64,000 nt of DNA from Pseudomonas fluorescens (GTDB lineage Bacteria; Pseudomonadota; Gammaproteobacteria; Pseudomonadales; Pseudomonadaceae): assembly GCF_018614775.1 (NCBI RefSeq), contig NZ_JAGGOF010000014.1, positions 1-64,000 on the forward strand. The letters run 5' to 3'. The number at the start of each line of letters is the position of its first letter. The stretch's first letter is position 1. Below are positions 25,836 through 36,003 of the stretch, piece by piece. The notes beneath the pieces are model-generated. The model was not told where the DNA came from. It ran no database searches and was given only the letters and a program-made list of their open reading frames with translations. The translations under genes and the position numbers were made by a program.

Positions 25836-26591
25836 ATGAACTGGACCTGGTTTCATAAGCTTGGCTCACCCAAGTGGTTCTACGGCATCAGCGGCAAACT
25901 GCTGCCCTGGCTGAGCATCGCCGCTCTGCTGCTGATCGGCTCCGGCATCGTCTGGGGGCTGGCCTTCGCCCCGCCGGATTACCAGCAGGGCAACAGTTTC
26001 CGCATCATCTACATCCATGTGCCCACCGCGATGCTGGCCCAGTCCGTCTACGTGATGCTGGCGGTGTGCGGGGTGGTCGGGCTGGTCTGGAAGATGAAAC
26101 TGGCCGATGTCGCCCTGCAATGCGCAGCGCCGATCGGCGCGTGGATGACCGCCGTGGCGCTGGTTACCGGAGCGATCTGGGGCAAGCCGACCTGGGGCTC
26201 GTGGTGGGTCTGGGATGCCCGACTGACGTCGATGCTGATCCTGCTGTTCCTGTACTTCGGTCTTATTGCGCTGGGCAACGCCATCAGCAATCGTGACAGC
26301 GCCGCCAAGGCTTGCGCGGTGCTGGCAATTGTCGGCGTGATCAACATCCCGATCATCAAGTATTCGGTGGAGTGGTGGAACACCCTGCATCAGGGCGCCA
26401 CCTTCACCCTCACCGAAAAGCCGGCGATGCCCGTCGAGATGTGGCTGCCGCTGTTGCTGACGGTGTTGGGTTTCTACTGTTTCTTCGGCGCGGTGCTGTT
26501 GCTGCGCATGCGCCTCGAAGTGCTCAAGCGTGAGGCCCGGGCCAGTTGGGTGAAGGCCGAAGTGCAGAACAGCCTGGAGGCCGCTCGATGA
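25836..26591 (+). CDS. ccmC: heme handling protein CcmC
   Basis: CcmC delivers heme to CcmE. The 251-residue product has six membrane helices and the WWD heme-binding signature ([18 protein letters not shown]), with flanking histidines such as IYIHVPTAM. The frame opens at a GTG 15 bases upstream, but GGAAACAGCA before the ATG at 25836 and the [10 protein letters not shown] start favour this site. ccmD overlaps by 4 bases. Confidence 0.95.
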   Translation: MNWTWFHKLGSPKWFYGISGKLLPWLSIAALLLIGSGIVWGLAFAPPDYQQGNSFRIIYIHVPTAMLAQSVYVMLAVCGVVGLVWKMKLADVALQCAAPIGAWMTAVALVTGAIWGKPTWGSWWVWDARLTSMLILLFLYFGLIALGNAISNRDSAAKACAVLAIVGVINIPIIKYSVEWWNTLHQGATFTLTEKPAMPVEMWLPLLLTVLGFYCFFGAVLLLRMRLEVLKREARASWVKAEVQNSLEAAR

Positions 26592-26764
26592 GTTTCGCTT
26601 CATTCGGCGATTTCCTCGCCATGGGTCATCATGGCCTGTATGTCTGGTCAGCCTATGGCATCTGCCTGGCGGTGCTGGTGCTCAACGTGGCGGTGCCGAT
26701 CCTGGCCCGCAAGCGGTATCTGCAACAAGAGGCGCGTCGTCTGCGCCGGGAGAACGGTCAGTGA
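26588..26764 (+). CDS. ccmD: heme exporter small subunit CcmD
   Basis: The 58-residue product has one transmembrane helix (about 16-40) preceded by [13 protein letters not shown] and followed by a basic tail, as in CcmD. It stabilises the CcmABC-CcmE interaction. It overlaps both ccmC (ATGA) and ccmE (GTGA). Confidence 0.92.
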   Translation: MSFASFGDFLAMGHHGLYVWSAYGICLAVLVLNVAVPILARKRYLQQEARRLRRENGQ

Positions 26765-27216
26765 ATCCGCTGCGCAAAAAACGTCTTGTCATCATTCTGG
26801 CGATCCTGGTAGGTGTCGGCGCTGCGGTCGGCCTGGCCCTGAGCGCCTTGCAGCAAAACATCAACCTGTTCTACACCCCGACCCAGATCGCCAACGGCGA
26901 AGCGCCGCAAGACACGCGCATCCGCGCCGGAGGCATGGTCGAGAAGGGCTCGCTGGTGCGTTCCGGGGACTCACTGGACGTGAAATTCAACGTCACCGAC
27001 TTCAACAAGACCGTCACCATCACTTACCGCGGCATCCTCCCGGACCTGTTCCGCGAGGGGCAGGGCATCGTCGCCCTGGGCAAGCTCAACGCCGAGGGCG
27101 TGGTGGTGGCCGACGAAGTGCTGGCCAAGCACGATGAAAAATACATGCCGCCGGAAGTGACCAAGGCCCTGAAAGACAGCGGCCAGTCGGCGCCTGCTCC
27201 CGTGAAGGAGGGTTGA
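26761..27216 (+). CDS. ccmE: heme chaperone CcmE
   Basis: CcmE binds heme covalently in the periplasm and passes it to CcmF. The 151-residue product has an N-terminal membrane anchor (about 9-29) and a beta-barrel domain. The heme-binding HxxxY motif is at H124/Y128 ([12 protein letters not shown]). The start is GTG, overlapping the ccmD stop. Confidence 0.96.
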   Translation: MNPLRKKRLVIILAILVGVGAAVGLALSALQQNINLFYTPTQIANGEAPQDTRIRAGGMVEKGSLVRSGDSLDVKFNVTDFNKTVTITYRGILPDLFREGQGIVALGKLNAEGVVVADEVLAKHDEKYMPPEVTKALKDSGQSAPAPVKEG

Positions 27217-27219
27217 TCG

Positions 27220-29208
27220 ATGACCACCGGTATCTTTATTCCCGAGTTGGGCCACCTGGCGATGATCCTGGCCCTGTGCTTTGCCCTGGTGCAGGCCGTG
27301 GTGCCGCTACTGGGTGCCTGGCGCGGCGACCGCTTGTGGATGAGCCTGGCCCAGCCGGCCGCCTGGGGGCAGTTCGCCTTCATGGTGTTCGCCTTCGGGT
27401 GCCTGACCTATGCCTTCATGACCGACGACTTTTCCGTGGCCTACGTCGCCAACAACTCCAACAGCGCCTTGCCCTGGTACTACAAGTTCAGCGCGGTATG
27501 GGGTGCCCATGAAGGTTCACTGCTGCTCTGGGCGCTGATCCTCGCTGGCTGGACCTTCGCCGTGTCGGTGTTCTCCCGGCAGTTGCCCCAGGTGATGTTG
27601 GCCCGGGTGTTGGCGGTGATGGGCATGATCAGCACCGGTTTCCTGCTGTTCCTGATCGTCACGTCCAACCCGTTTGAACGCATCCTGCCGCAGATGCCGA
27701 TGGATGGCCGTGACCTCAATCCGTTGCTGCAGGACATCGGCCTGATCGTGCACCCGCCGATGCTCTACATGGGCTATGTCGGTTTCTCCGTGGCCTTCGC
27801 CTTCGCCATCGCCGCGTTGCTGGGCGGGCGCCTCGATGCGGCCTGGGCCCGCTGGTCGCGGCCGTGGACCATTGTCGCCTGGGCCTTCCTCGGCATCGGC
27901 ATCACCCTCGGTTCGTGGTGGGCCTACTACGAACTCGGCTGGGGCGGCTGGTGGTTCTGGGACCCGGTGGAAAACGCCTCGTTCATGCCCTGGCTGGTGG
28001 GCACGGCGCTGATTCACTCCCTGGCCGTGACGGAAAAACGCGGCGTGTTCAAGAGCTGGACCGTGCTGTTGGCGATCGCGGCGTTCTCCCTGAGCCTGTT
28101 GGGAACCTTCCTGGTGCGTTCCGGCGTGCTGACCTCGGTGCATGCCTTCGCCTCGGACCCCGAGCGCGGCGTGTTCATCCTGATGTTCCTGCTGTTCGTG
28201 GTCGGCGGTTCGCTGACGTTGTTCGCCCTGCGGGCGCCGGTGGTCAAGAGCCAGGTCGGTTTCAACCTCTGGTCGCGGGAAACCCTGCTGCTGGGCAACA
28301 ACCTGGTGCTGGTGGTGGCCGCGTCGATGATCCTGCTGGGTACGCTGTACCCGCTGGTGCTCGATGCGCTGTCCGGGGCGAAGCTGTCGGTCGGACCGCC
28401 GTACTTCAATGCGCTGTTCATTCCGCTGATGGCGATCCTGATGGTGGTCATGGCCATCGGCATGCTGGTGCGTTGGAAAGACACCCCGGTCAAGTGGCTG
28501 CTGGGCATGCTCACGCCCGTGCTGTTGGGCACGGCTGCCCTGGCCGTGGTCGCCGGCGTGGCGTACGGCGACTTCAACTGGGCAGTGCTGGCAACTTTCG
28601 TGCTGGCGGCCTGGGTGTTGCTGGCCGGCGTGCGGGACATCTTCGACAAGACCCGGCACAAGGGCCTGATCAAGGGCCTGCCGACCCTGACCCGCAGTTA
28701 CTGGGGCATGCAGGTCGCCCACCTGGGCATCGCCGTCTGCGCCCTGGGCGTGGTGCTGTCCAGCCAGAACAGCGCCGAGCGCGACCTGCGCCTGGCGCCG
28801 GGACAGTCCATGAGCCTGGCCGGCTATCAATTCGTGTTCGAAGGAGCGAAACATTTCGAGGGCCCGAACTTCACGTCCGACAAAGGCACCGTTCGGGTCA
28901 TTCGCAATGGCCAGGAAGTGACCGTGTTGCACCCGGAGAAGCGCCTGTACACCGTACAGAACTCGGTAATGACCGAAGCCGGGATCGACGCCGGTTTCAC
29001 CCGCGACCTCTATGTGGCACTGGGTGAATCCCTGGGCGACGGCGCCTGGGCGGTGCGGGTGCACGTCAAGCCGTTCGTACGCTGGATCTGGTTCGGTGGC
29101 TTGCTTACGGGCCTGGGCGGGGTACTGGCGGCGCTGGATCGGCGTTATCGGGTCAAGGTGAAAACCCGGGTGCGCGAAGCCCTGGGCGTGACGGGAGCCA
29201 CTGCATGA
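27220..29208 (+). CDS. ccmF: cytochrome c heme lyase subunit CcmF
   Basis: CcmF attaches heme to apocytochrome c. The 662-residue product has about 15 hydrophobic segments, the WWD signature (YYELGWGGWWFWDPVENASFMPWL) and conserved histidines (for example VHPPMLYMGYVG). It ends with a membrane helix and a basic tail. ATGA overlap with ccmG. Confidence 0.96.
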   Translation: MTTGIFIPELGHLAMILALCFALVQAVVPLLGAWRGDRLWMSLAQPAAWGQFAFMVFAFGCLTYAFMTDDFSVAYVANNSNSALPWYYKFSAVWGAHEGSLLLWALILAGWTFAVSVFSRQLPQVMLARVLAVMGMISTGFLLFLIVTSNPFERILPQMPMDGRDLNPLLQDIGLIVHPPMLYMGYVGFSVAFAFAIAALLGGRLDAAWARWSRPWTIVAWAFLGIGITLGSWWAYYELGWGGWWFWDPVENASFMPWLVGTALIHSLAVTEKRGVFKSWTVLLAIAAFSLSLLGTFLVRSGVLTSVHAFASDPERGVFILMFLLFVVGGSLTLFALRAPVVKSQVGFNLWSRETLLLGNNLVLVVAASMILLGTLYPLVLDALSGAKLSVGPPYFNALFIPLMAILMVVMAIGMLVRWKDTPVKWLLGMLTPVLLGTAALAVVAGVAYGDFNWAVLATFVLAAWVLLAGVRDIFDKTRHKGLIKGLPTLTRSYWGMQVAHLGIAVCALGVVLSSQNSAERDLRLAPGQSMSLAGYQFVFEGAKHFEGPNFTSDKGTVRVIRNGQEVTVLHPEKRLYTVQNSVMTEAGIDAGFTRDLYVALGESLGDGAWAVRVHVKPFVRWIWFGGLLTGLGGVLAALDRRYRVKVKTRVREALGVTGATA

Positions 29209-29741
29209 GACGTTGGTTGATGGTGTTGCCGCTGGCGCTGTTCCTGCTGATGGCGGTCTTTCTGTACCGGGGGCTCTACCTGAACCCGGCCGAGTTGCCC
29301 TCGGCGATGATCGGCAAGCCGTTCCCGGCGTTTTCCCTGCCGTCGGTGCAAGGTGACAAGACCTTGACCCGCGCCGACCTGCTGGGCAAACCGGCGCTGG
29401 TCAACGTCTGGGGCACCTGGTGCATCTCGTGCCGGGTCGAGCACCCGGTGTTGAATAAACTGGCCCAGAACGGCGTGGTGATCTACGGCGTCAATTACAA
29501 GGACGTCAACGTCGATGCCTTGAAATGGCTCGCCGAGTTCCATAACCCGTATCAACTGGACATCCGCGATGAAGAGGGCTCCCTGGGCCTGAACCTGGGT
29601 GTCTATGGCGCGCCGGAAACCTTCTTCATCGACGCCAAGGGCGTGATCCGCGACAAGTATGTCGGGGTGATCGACGAACAGGTCTGGCGTGAGAAACTGG
29701 CCGCCAAATACCAGGCACTGGTCGATGAGGCCAAGCCATGA
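29205..29741 (+). CDS. ccmG: thiol:disulfide oxidoreductase CcmG (DsbE)
   Basis: CcmG keeps apocytochrome c cysteines reduced. The 178-residue product has an N-terminal membrane anchor and a thioredoxin fold with the active site WGTWCISCRVEHP (CxxC). The GVNYKD segment and the cis-proline region GAPETFFID follow. It overlaps ccmH by 4 bases. Confidence 0.95.
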   Translation: MRRWLMVLPLALFLLMAVFLYRGLYLNPAELPSAMIGKPFPAFSLPSVQGDKTLTRADLLGKPALVNVWGTWCISCRVEHPVLNKLAQNGVVIYGVNYKDVNVDALKWLAEFHNPYQLDIRDEEGSLGLNLGVYGAPETFFIDAKGVIRDKYVGVIDEQVWREKLAAKYQALVDEAKP

Positions 29742-30211
29742 AGCGTTGGCTGGCCGCCGCCATTCTCGGACTGAGCCTCGTGGGTGTGGCCCACGCCGCC
29801 ATCGATACCTACGAGTTCGCCAACGAAGGCGAACGTGATCGGTTTCGCGAACTGACCAAGGAACTGCGCTGCCCCAAGTGCCAGAACCAGGACATCGCCG
29901 ACTCCAATGCGCCGATTGCCGCCGACCTGCGCAAGGAAATCTTCCGCATGCTCGGCGAGGGCAAGGACAACCAGCAGATCATCGACTTCATGGTCGACCG
30001 CTACGGTGAGTTCGTGCGCTACAACCCCGCCCTGTCGTCCAAGACCGCGTTGCTTTGGTTCGGCCCCGCCGGGCTGTTGCTCGGCGGCTTCGTGGTCATT
30101 GCGCTGATCGTGCGCCGCCGTCGGGTGCAGCGCACGGCCGCCCCGGACACGCTTTCTGTCGAAGAGCGCCAGCGCCTCGACCAACTGTTGGATAAAACCA
30201 AGCATGATTGA
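29738..30211 (+). CDS. ccmH: cytochrome c maturation protein CcmH
   Basis: CcmH takes part in apocytochrome reduction and presentation to CcmF. The 157-residue product has a signal peptide (ending VAHAAID), the redox motif [19 protein letters not shown] with CxxC, and a C-terminal membrane helix (about 104-124). Its 3' end overlaps ccmI by 8 bases. Confidence 0.95.
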   Translation: MKRWLAAAILGLSLVGVAHAAIDTYEFANEGERDRFRELTKELRCPKCQNQDIADSNAPIAADLRKEIFRMLGEGKDNQQIIDFMVDRYGEFVRYNPALSSKTALLWFGPAGLLLGGFVVIALIVRRRRVQRTAAPDTLSVEERQRLDQLLDKTKHD

Positions 30212-31409
30212 TTTCTGGCTCGCCGCAGGTCTGCTTCTCCTGGTTGCCCTGAGTTTCCTGTTGATCCCCGTGCTGCGGGTCCGTCGCGCCCAGCGGGAAG
30301 AGGACCGTACCGCGCTCAACGTGGCGCTGTATCAGGAGCGCGTTGCCCAATTGCAGGCCGAGCAGGAGGAGGGCGTGCTCAACGCCGCGCAGCTGGACAC
30401 CGGTCGCGCCGAAGCCGCCCGCGAACTGCTCGCTGACACCGAGGGCGCCGATGCGCCCCGTGAATCCCGCTTGGGCAAGCCCTTGCCGTTGCTCGCGGCG
30501 GTGCTGGTGCCAGTGTTGGGCATGGCGCTGTACCTGCATTTCGGCGCCAGCGACAAGGTCGCGTTGACCCGCGAGTTCGCCCAGGCACCCCAGTCGATGG
30601 AGGAGATGACCCAACGCCTGGAGCGTGCGGTGGCGGCGCAACCGGATAACGCCGAGGGCTTGTACTTCCTGGGTCGGACCTACATGGCCCAGGACCGGCC
30701 GGCGGATGCCGCGAAGATCTTCGAGCGCACCGTGGCGGTGGCCGGGCGGCAGCCCGAGCTGCTGGGCCAATGGGCCCAGGCGCAGTATTTTGCCGACGGC
30801 AAGAAATGGTCGGACAAAACCGAGGCCCTGACTGACGAGGCGCTCAAGCTTGATCCAAAGGAAGTCACCAGCCTCGGTCTGTTGGGCATTGCCGCCTTCG
30901 AGGGCGAGCGCTATCAGGACGCGATCGATTACTGGGGACGTTTGCTGGTGGAGCTGCCTGAGGGGGACAAGTCCCGTGAGGCGTTGCAGGGCGGCATCAA
31001 CCGCGCCACCGAGAAGCTGCAGGCCAGCGGCGGCAGGGTGGTCGTCCAGGCTCCAGCGGCCAAGGCCGGCGCGCTGCTCAAGGTGCGTGTCGACCTGGCG
31101 CCGGCCCTCAAGGCCAAGGTCCAGCCGGGCGACAGCGTGTTCGTCTTCGCCCGCGCCGCTTCCGGCCCGCCGGCACCGCTGGCGGCCAAGCGCCTGACCG
31201 TCGCCGACCTGCCGGTTACCGTGGAGCTGGGCGACGCGGACGCGATGATGCCGCAACTGAAACTGTCGAACTTCCCTGAAGTCCAACTGGTGGCACGCAT
31301 CTCCCGGGCCGGGCAACCGACGTCCGGCGAGTGGATCGGCCGCAGCCAGCCCCTGGCGAGCAGCACCACCGTGCAGCAGCAATTGACCATCGACAGCCCG
31401 GATAAATAA
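30204..31409 (+). CDS. ccmI: cytochrome c biogenesis TPR protein CcmI
   Basis: CcmI is an apocytochrome c chaperone. The 401-residue product has two N-terminal membrane helices (about 4-22 and 94-112). A TPR region (about 125-265, with [24 protein letters not shown]) and a C-terminal Ig-like periplasmic domain follow. It closes the ccm operon. Confidence 0.93.
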   Translation: MIDFWLAAGLLLLVALSFLLIPVLRVRRAQREEDRTALNVALYQERVAQLQAEQEEGVLNAAQLDTGRAEAARELLADTEGADAPRESRLGKPLPLLAAVLVPVLGMALYLHFGASDKVALTREFAQAPQSMEEMTQRLERAVAAQPDNAEGLYFLGRTYMAQDRPADAAKIFERTVAVAGRQPELLGQWAQAQYFADGKKWSDKTEALTDEALKLDPKEVTSLGLLGIAAFEGERYQDAIDYWGRLLVELPEGDKSREALQGGINRATEKLQASGGRVVVQAPAAKAGALLKVRVDLAPALKAKVQPGDSVFVFARAASGPPAPLAAKRLTVADLPVTVELGDADAMMPQLKLSNFPEVQLVARISRAGQPTSGEWIGRSQPLASSTTVQQQLTIDSPDK

Positions 31410-31423
31410 CAGGAATTCGCACC

Positions 31424-31831
31424 ATGACCGCCATCGCTCGTATCACCCTGCTCACGCTCGTCATGGGCCTGAGCGCTTGTGCGGTTCAGCGCCCGCCAGA
31501 GCCGTCGACACCACTGCCACCGATTCCTCCGTCGACTCCGACCACCAAGCCTGGCCCGTCCACGCCGCCGGGCAAGCCGGTTACGCCAAACAAACCGGCC
31601 AAGCCCGTGCCGCGCACCTCTGCCAGCTTCGCCCCGCCGCCGGGTGGCAACAGCCACTGGGATGCCAAGCTGGGGGTCTATGTGCTGGATAACCAGACCA
31701 ATACCTTTTATCGCCAACGCACCTATTACCGCTGGAACAACGGCTGGAGCCGCTCCGTCAGCCCGAATGGCCCATGGGAAGACACCACCATCGAAGGCGT
31801 GCCGGCGGGGTTGGGGCGGCAGTTCCACTGA
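31424..31831 (+). CDS. proline-rich lipoprotein
   Basis: The 135-residue product has a lipoprotein signal with lipobox GLSAC (Cys20). A Pro/Thr/Ser/Lys-rich tether (about 23-75) leads to a small aromatic domain (HWDAKLGVYVLDNQTNTFYRQRTYYRWNNGW). It lies 14 bases after ccmI and may be the last gene of the transcript. The domain resembles small YXWGxxW-type envelope modules. Function unknown. Confidence 0.75.
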   Translation: MTAIARITLLTLVMGLSACAVQRPPEPSTPLPPIPPSTPTTKPGPSTPPGKPVTPNKPAKPVPRTSASFAPPPGGNSHWDAKLGVYVLDNQTNTFYRQRTYYRWNNGWSRSVSPNGPWEDTTIEGVPAGLGRQFH

Positions 31832-31845
31832 GTAATGAGCTCCCC

Positions 31846-31977
31846 TGTGGCGAGGGGATTTATCTCCGTTGGGCTGCGAAGCAGCCCTAAAATCTGCTGG
31901 CTCGGTGTGTCAGGCAGATTGAGTCTACTGTGATGGGGCCGCTTCGCTGCCCAGCGGGTATAAATCCCCTCGCCACA
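31846..31977. repeat. long inverted repeat, GTGGCGAGGGGATTTA family
   Basis: TGTGGCGAGGGGATTTAT on the left is matched by ATAAATCCCCTCGCCACA on the right, about 95 bases apart. Internal hairpins such as GGGCTGCGAAGCAGCCC are present. This is a different intergenic repeat family from the GTGGGAGC REPs elsewhere here. It fills most of the gap after the lipoprotein gene. The rest of the gap to 32226 is AT-richer and holds a small palindrome (ATGGCA-a-TGCCAT at 32099-32111), a possible operator, but no clear promoter. Confidence 0.8.
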
Positions 31978-32226
31978 ATAAGGTTCGCCTGAACTCTACG
32001 GTGAGCCGGGCATTTTGTGTTTCTGAATATTCATTGAACGAAATTTTCACAAAATCTTGCGGACAATCCCCCGCGCCGTTATTGCCGCCGGTTATTTAAT
32101 GGCAATGCCATAGCCGTTCGTGCAAACATTTGCGCACTCGCGCAAGCCCCGGGCCAGGCATTGGCCAACAGAGGGCGCGCCGTTGTTCTTTTTTGTCACT
32201 CAAACTCCAATAGGTCCTTAAACGAC

Positions 32227-34320
32227 ATGGCAATCCCGGACGCCCTGAGTCAGCAGCGCACTACGCATCGCCTGCTGCAACCGACCGTCAAATCGCACCT
32301 GGCCTACACGCTGCTTTGCGCACTGGTGATGATGGTCATGTTCAGCCTGCTGCGCGTGGCGCTGCTGGTCTACAACCGCCAGATGATCCTCGACACCCCG
32401 GCCTCGACCTTCGTCGAGGCGTTCGTCAACGGCCTGCGTTTCGACCTGCGCCTGGTGGTCTACCTCAGCATCCCGTTGCTGCTGGCGTTGTTCAGCGCAA
32501 GGGCCATGGCCGCGCGTGGCTTCTTTCGTTTCTGGTTGACCGTCACCTCCAGCATCGCGCTGTTCCTGGGCCTGATGGAGATGGATTTCTACCGTGAATT
32601 CCACCAGCGCCTCAACGGCTTGGTCTTCCAGTATGTAAAGGAAGACCCGAAGACCGTGATGAGCATGCTCTGGTACGGTTTCCCGGTGGTGCGCTACTTG
32701 CTGGCCTGGGCCGTCGGCACCGTCATCCTGAGCCTGGCGTTCAAGGGCGCCGACCGTGCCACCCGACCGCGTGGGCCTTTCAGTGGCGGTAGCATCGGCA
32801 CGCGCCAGATCGCCCCGTGGTACGGCCGCGTGGCCGTGTTCATCGTCTGCTTGCTGGTGGCGGTGGTTGCCGCCCGTGGCACGCTGCGCCAGGGCCCGCC
32901 GCTGCGCTGGGGCGACGTGTACACCACCGATTCGAACTTCGCCAACCAGCTGGGCCTCAACGGCACGCTGTCGCTGGTGGCGGCGGCCAAGAGCCGGATG
33001 TCCGAAGACCGTGACAACATCTGGAAAGCCACCCTCGCTCAACCGCTGGCTCAGCAGACTGTGCGCGACATGCTGGTGATGCCCGACGACAAGCTGGTGG
33101 ATTCCGAGACCGCCGCCGTGCGCCGCGACTACACGCCGCCGGCCGACAAGACGCTGCCCATCAAGAACGTGGTAGTGATTCTCATGGAAAGCATGGCTGG
33201 TCACTCGGTGGGCGCCCTGGGCGCACCGGGCAACATCACGCCATACCTGGACAAACTGTCCAAGGAAGGCCTGCTGTTCGATCGCTTCTTCTCCAACGGC
33301 ACCCACACCCACCAAGGCATGTTCGCCACCATGGCGTGCTTCCCGAACCTGCCGGGTTTCGAATACCTGATGCAGACGCCGGAAGGCAGCCACAAGCTGT
33401 CGGGCCTGCCGCAACTGCTCAGCGCCCGTGATTACGACGACGTGTATGTCTACAACGGCGATTTTGCCTGGGACAACCAGTCGGGGTTCTTCAGCAACCA
33501 GGGCATGACCAACTTCATCGGGCGCAATGACTTCGTCAACCCGGTGTTCTCCGACCCGACGTGGGGCGTGTCCGACCAGGACATGTTCGACCGTGGCCTG
33601 GTCGAGCTCAAGGCGCGGGAAAACGGCAAGCCGTTCTATGCCTTGCTGCAAACCCTGTCCAACCATACGCCGTATGCACTGCCGACGCCGTTGCCAGTTG
33701 AACGGGTCACCGACCGTGGCAGCCTGAACGAACACCTGACCGCCATGCGTTACGCCGACTGGGCCCTGGGCCAGTTTTTCGAGAAAGCCCGCAAGGAGCC
33801 GTACTTCAAGGAAACCCTGTTTGTCGTGGTCGGTGACCATGGCTTTGGCAACGAACGCCAGATCACCGAAATGGACCTGGGTCGTTTCAATGTGCCGATG
33901 CTGCTGATCGGCCCCGGCATCCAGGAAAAGTTTGGCCAGCGTAGCCACACGGTGGGCACCCAGGTCGATATCGTACCGACCATCATGGGCCGCATCGGCG
34001 GGCAGGTGCGCAACCAGTGCTGGGGTCGCGACCTGTTGAACCTGCCCCAGGGCGATACCGGTTTCGGCGTGATCAAGCCATCGGGCAGTGAGCAGACCAC
34101 GGCCATTGTTCACGATGACCAGATCCTGGTGCTGCCGAAGGACAAGGAAATGGCGCCGAAGATGTACCGTTATGAGCTGGGTGCCAACCCCCATGCGGAA
34201 ATCATCCCGGACGCGCCGGACACCGCGCAGATGAAGCTCAAGCTTGAAGCGTTCCTGCAGACGGCTACCAAGAGTCTGTTGGACAACACCGCCGGTGTAG
34301 TGGACGGCAAGCCTGACTGA
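32227..34320 (+). CDS. LTA synthase/OpgB-like membrane sulfatase-fold protein
   Basis: The 697-residue product has five N-terminal membrane helices (within about 25-230) and a periplasmic alkaline-phosphatase-fold domain. Its signs are VVVILMESMAGHSVGALG (metal-binding Glu), the likely catalytic threonine in NGTHTHQGMFAT and the metal site VVGDHGFGNE. Such enzymes transfer phosphoglycerol or phosphoethanolamine to envelope glycans or lipids; the substrate is not evident here. The frame is open from 32161, but ATG 32227 starts the hydrophobic domain more plausibly. Confidence 0.85.
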   Translation: MAIPDALSQQRTTHRLLQPTVKSHLAYTLLCALVMMVMFSLLRVALLVYNRQMILDTPASTFVEAFVNGLRFDLRLVVYLSIPLLLALFSARAMAARGFFRFWLTVTSSIALFLGLMEMDFYREFHQRLNGLVFQYVKEDPKTVMSMLWYGFPVVRYLLAWAVGTVILSLAFKGADRATRPRGPFSGGSIGTRQIAPWYGRVAVFIVCLLVAVVAARGTLRQGPPLRWGDVYTTDSNFANQLGLNGTLSLVAAAKSRMSEDRDNIWKATLAQPLAQQTVRDMLVMPDDKLVDSETAAVRRDYTPPADKTLPIKNVVVILMESMAGHSVGALGAPGNITPYLDKLSKEGLLFDRFFSNGTHTHQGMFATMACFPNLPGFEYLMQTPEGSHKLSGLPQLLSARDYDDVYVYNGDFAWDNQSGFFSNQGMTNFIGRNDFVNPVFSDPTWGVSDQDMFDRGLVELKARENGKPFYALLQTLSNHTPYALPTPLPVERVTDRGSLNEHLTAMRYADWALGQFFEKARKEPYFKETLFVVVGDHGFGNERQITEMDLGRFNVPMLLIGPGIQEKFGQRSHTVGTQVDIVPTIMGRIGGQVRNQCWGRDLLNLPQGDTGFGVIKPSGSEQTTAIVHDDQILVLPKDKEMAPKMYRYELGANPHAEIIPDAPDTAQMKLKLEAFLQTATKSLLDNTAGVVDGKPD

Positions 34321-34330
34321 TAGTCGGCGA

Positions 34331-34369
34331 GCATAAAAAAAGAGGCCTCAAAGGCCTCTTTTTTTATGC
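34331..34369. terminator. bidirectional intrinsic terminator
   Basis: A perfect 18-bp palindrome, GCATAAAAAAAGAGGCCT-caa-AGGCCTCTTTTTTTATGC. It has a GC-rich stem core and A/T tracts on both sides, so it can end transcription from the sulfatase gene (+) and from the DUF3309 gene (-). Confidence 0.95.
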
Positions 34370-34379
34370 GCTTAGTGGG

Positions 34380-34532
34380 TCATATCTTGCCCATTAACAG
34401 CAGGACCAGCAGTACCACCAACACTACACCGATAATACCGGACGGGCCGTAACCCCAACTTCTGGAGTGCGGGAAGACCGGCAGGCCGCCGATCAGCAGG
34501 AGGATCAGGATAACGATAAGAATTGTGCCCAT
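34380..34532 (-). CDS. small DUF3309 membrane protein
   Basis: A 50-residue product not long enough for most gene callers. An N-terminal hydrophobic segment (MGTILIVILILLLIGGLPVF) is followed by HSRSWGYGPSG and a second hydrophobic helix (IIGVVLVVLLVLLLMGKI). This is the layout of DUF3309. AGGAAA lies 7 bases before the ATG, and the bidirectional terminator follows its stop. Function unknown; related small proteins are often stress-inducible. Confidence 0.88.
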   Translation of the reverse strand: MGTILIVILILLLIGGLPVFPHSRSWGYGPSGIIGVVLVVLLVLLLMGKI

Positions 34533-34667
34533 TGTAGATTTCCTTATTGGTCAGTTCTGGGGTGATGCCATCTATAAATGCCAGCGCGCGTGTTCAATCG
34601 GGGCGGCTTACTATGTCCGACCGTAACGTCCTGTAAAAAATTCAATGTTTTTTGCGGCAATAGCCCA

Positions 34668-34691
34668 GTGGGAGCAAGCTTTGCCTCCCAC
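34668..34691. repeat. short REP hairpin
   Basis: GTGGGAG-caagctttgc-CTCCCAC, a compact relative of the REP elements, lying in the 259-base gap between the DUF3309 gene and the dehydrogenase gene. Confidence 0.7.
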
Positions 34692-34791
34692 AAGTTTGCC
34701 CTCGCCATTCAGCAATTTGATGGAGCGTGGGTCCGAAGGGGTCCTTCGCTACACTCGGCCTATCTCTCCCGGAACAACAAGGCTGTCTGCT

Positions 34792-35607
34792 ATGCAAAAC
34801 CGCATGATGATCACCGGTGCCGGCTCTGGCCTGGGTCGCGAAATCGCGCTGCGCTGGGCCCGCGAAGGCTGGCGTCTGGCCTTGTCGGATGTCAGTGAGC
34901 CGGGCCTCCTGGAAACCCTGAAGTTGATACGCGAGGCCGGTGGCGATGGTTTCATCCAGCGCTGCGATGTGCGCGATTACAGTCAATTGACGGCGTTCGC
35001 CCAGGCCTGCGAAGAGAAGTTCGGCGGCATCGACATCATCGTCAACAACGCCGGCGTGGCCTCGGGCGGGTTCTTCGCCGAACTGTCCCTGGAGGACTGG
35101 GACTGGCAGATCGCAATCAACCTGATGGGCGTAGTCAAGGGCTGCAAGGCGTTCCTGCCATTGCTGGAAAAGAGCCGCGGCAAGATCATCAACATCGCCT
35201 CCATGGCCGCCCTGATGCAAGGTCCTGCCATGAGCAACTACAACGTGGCCAAGGCTGGCGTGGTGGCATTGTCGGAAAGCCTGTTGATTGAACTGGCCCA
35301 GCAGGAAGTCGACGTGCACGTGGTTTGCCCGTCGTTTTTCCAGACCAATCTGCTGGACTCTTTCCGGGGCCCGACCCCGGCCATGAAAGCGCAGGTCGGC
35401 AAGTTGCTGGAAAGCTCGCCCATCAGCGCCGCCGACATCGCCGATTACATCTATCAGCAGGTTGCCCAGGGCGAATTCATGATCCTGCCCCATGAGCAGG
35501 GCCGTATGGCCTGGGCCCTGAAGCAGAAGAATCCGCAGTTGCTGTACGACGAAATGACCGTCATGGCCGACAAGATGCGCGCCAAGGCCCGACAGAACCT
35601 GAGTTGA
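34792..35607 (+). CDS. short-chain dehydrogenase/reductase
   Basis: The 271-residue product has the NAD(P)-binding TGAGSGLGREIA (residues 8-19), NNAGVASGG, the catalytic Ser in NIASMAAL and the YxxxK motif in YNVAKAG. This is a classical SDR. The ATG at 34792 has AAGG 9 bases upstream; the frame continues upstream but without a suitable start context. The substrate cannot be predicted. Confidence 0.9.
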   Translation: MQNRMMITGAGSGLGREIALRWAREGWRLALSDVSEPGLLETLKLIREAGGDGFIQRCDVRDYSQLTAFAQACEEKFGGIDIIVNNAGVASGGFFAELSLEDWDWQIAINLMGVVKGCKAFLPLLEKSRGKIINIASMAALMQGPAMSNYNVAKAGVVALSESLLIELAQQEVDVHVVCPSFFQTNLLDSFRGPTPAMKAQVGKLLESSPISAADIADYIYQQVAQGEFMILPHEQGRMAWALKQKNPQLLYDEMTVMADKMRAKARQNLS

Positions 35608-35664
35608 CCTGGCGGCGCGGTGTCCTCAGGATGGCGCCATTCGGCCTTCCTGATGGACACGCTC

Positions 35665-35997
35665 ATGCTCAACTACTTGTGGTTTTTTCTCGCCGCGCTG
35701 TTTGAAATCGCCGGCTGCTACGCCTTCTGGATGTGGCTGCGCCAGGGCAAGAGTGTCTGGTGGGTCGTGCCGGCCTTGTTCAGCCTGACCCTGTTTGCCC
35801 TGTTGCTGACCCGCATCGAAGCCACCTATGCCGGGCGCGCCTACGCCGCCTATGGCGGCCTCTACATCATTGCCTCGATTGGCTGGCTGGCTCTGGTAGA
35901 GCGGGTGCGGCCGCTGGGTTCCGATTGGATCGGCGTAGCGCTCTGCGTGCTGGGCGCGAGCGTGATTCTGTTCGGCCCGCGCTTCTCGGCGCCATGA
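35665..35997 (+). CDS. UPF0060 (YnfA) membrane protein
   Basis: The 110-residue product has four membrane helices and the family segments [22 protein letters not shown] and [19 protein letters not shown]. The ATG at 35665 gives the usual YnfA length; ATG at 35653 and GTG at 35620 are alternatives. The family resembles small multidrug resistance proteins, but its substrate is unknown. Confidence 0.88.
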   Translation: MLNYLWFFLAALFEIAGCYAFWMWLRQGKSVWWVVPALFSLTLFALLLTRIEATYAGRAYAAYGGLYIIASIGWLALVERVRPLGSDWIGVALCVLGASVILFGPRFSAP

Positions 35998-36003
35998 AAT
36001 AAA

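Noticed and set aside
27517..29064. 515-codon minus-strand frame under ccmF
   Set aside because: Composition is His/Gln/Arg-rich and antisense to a clear ccmF; no ribosome site or family features.
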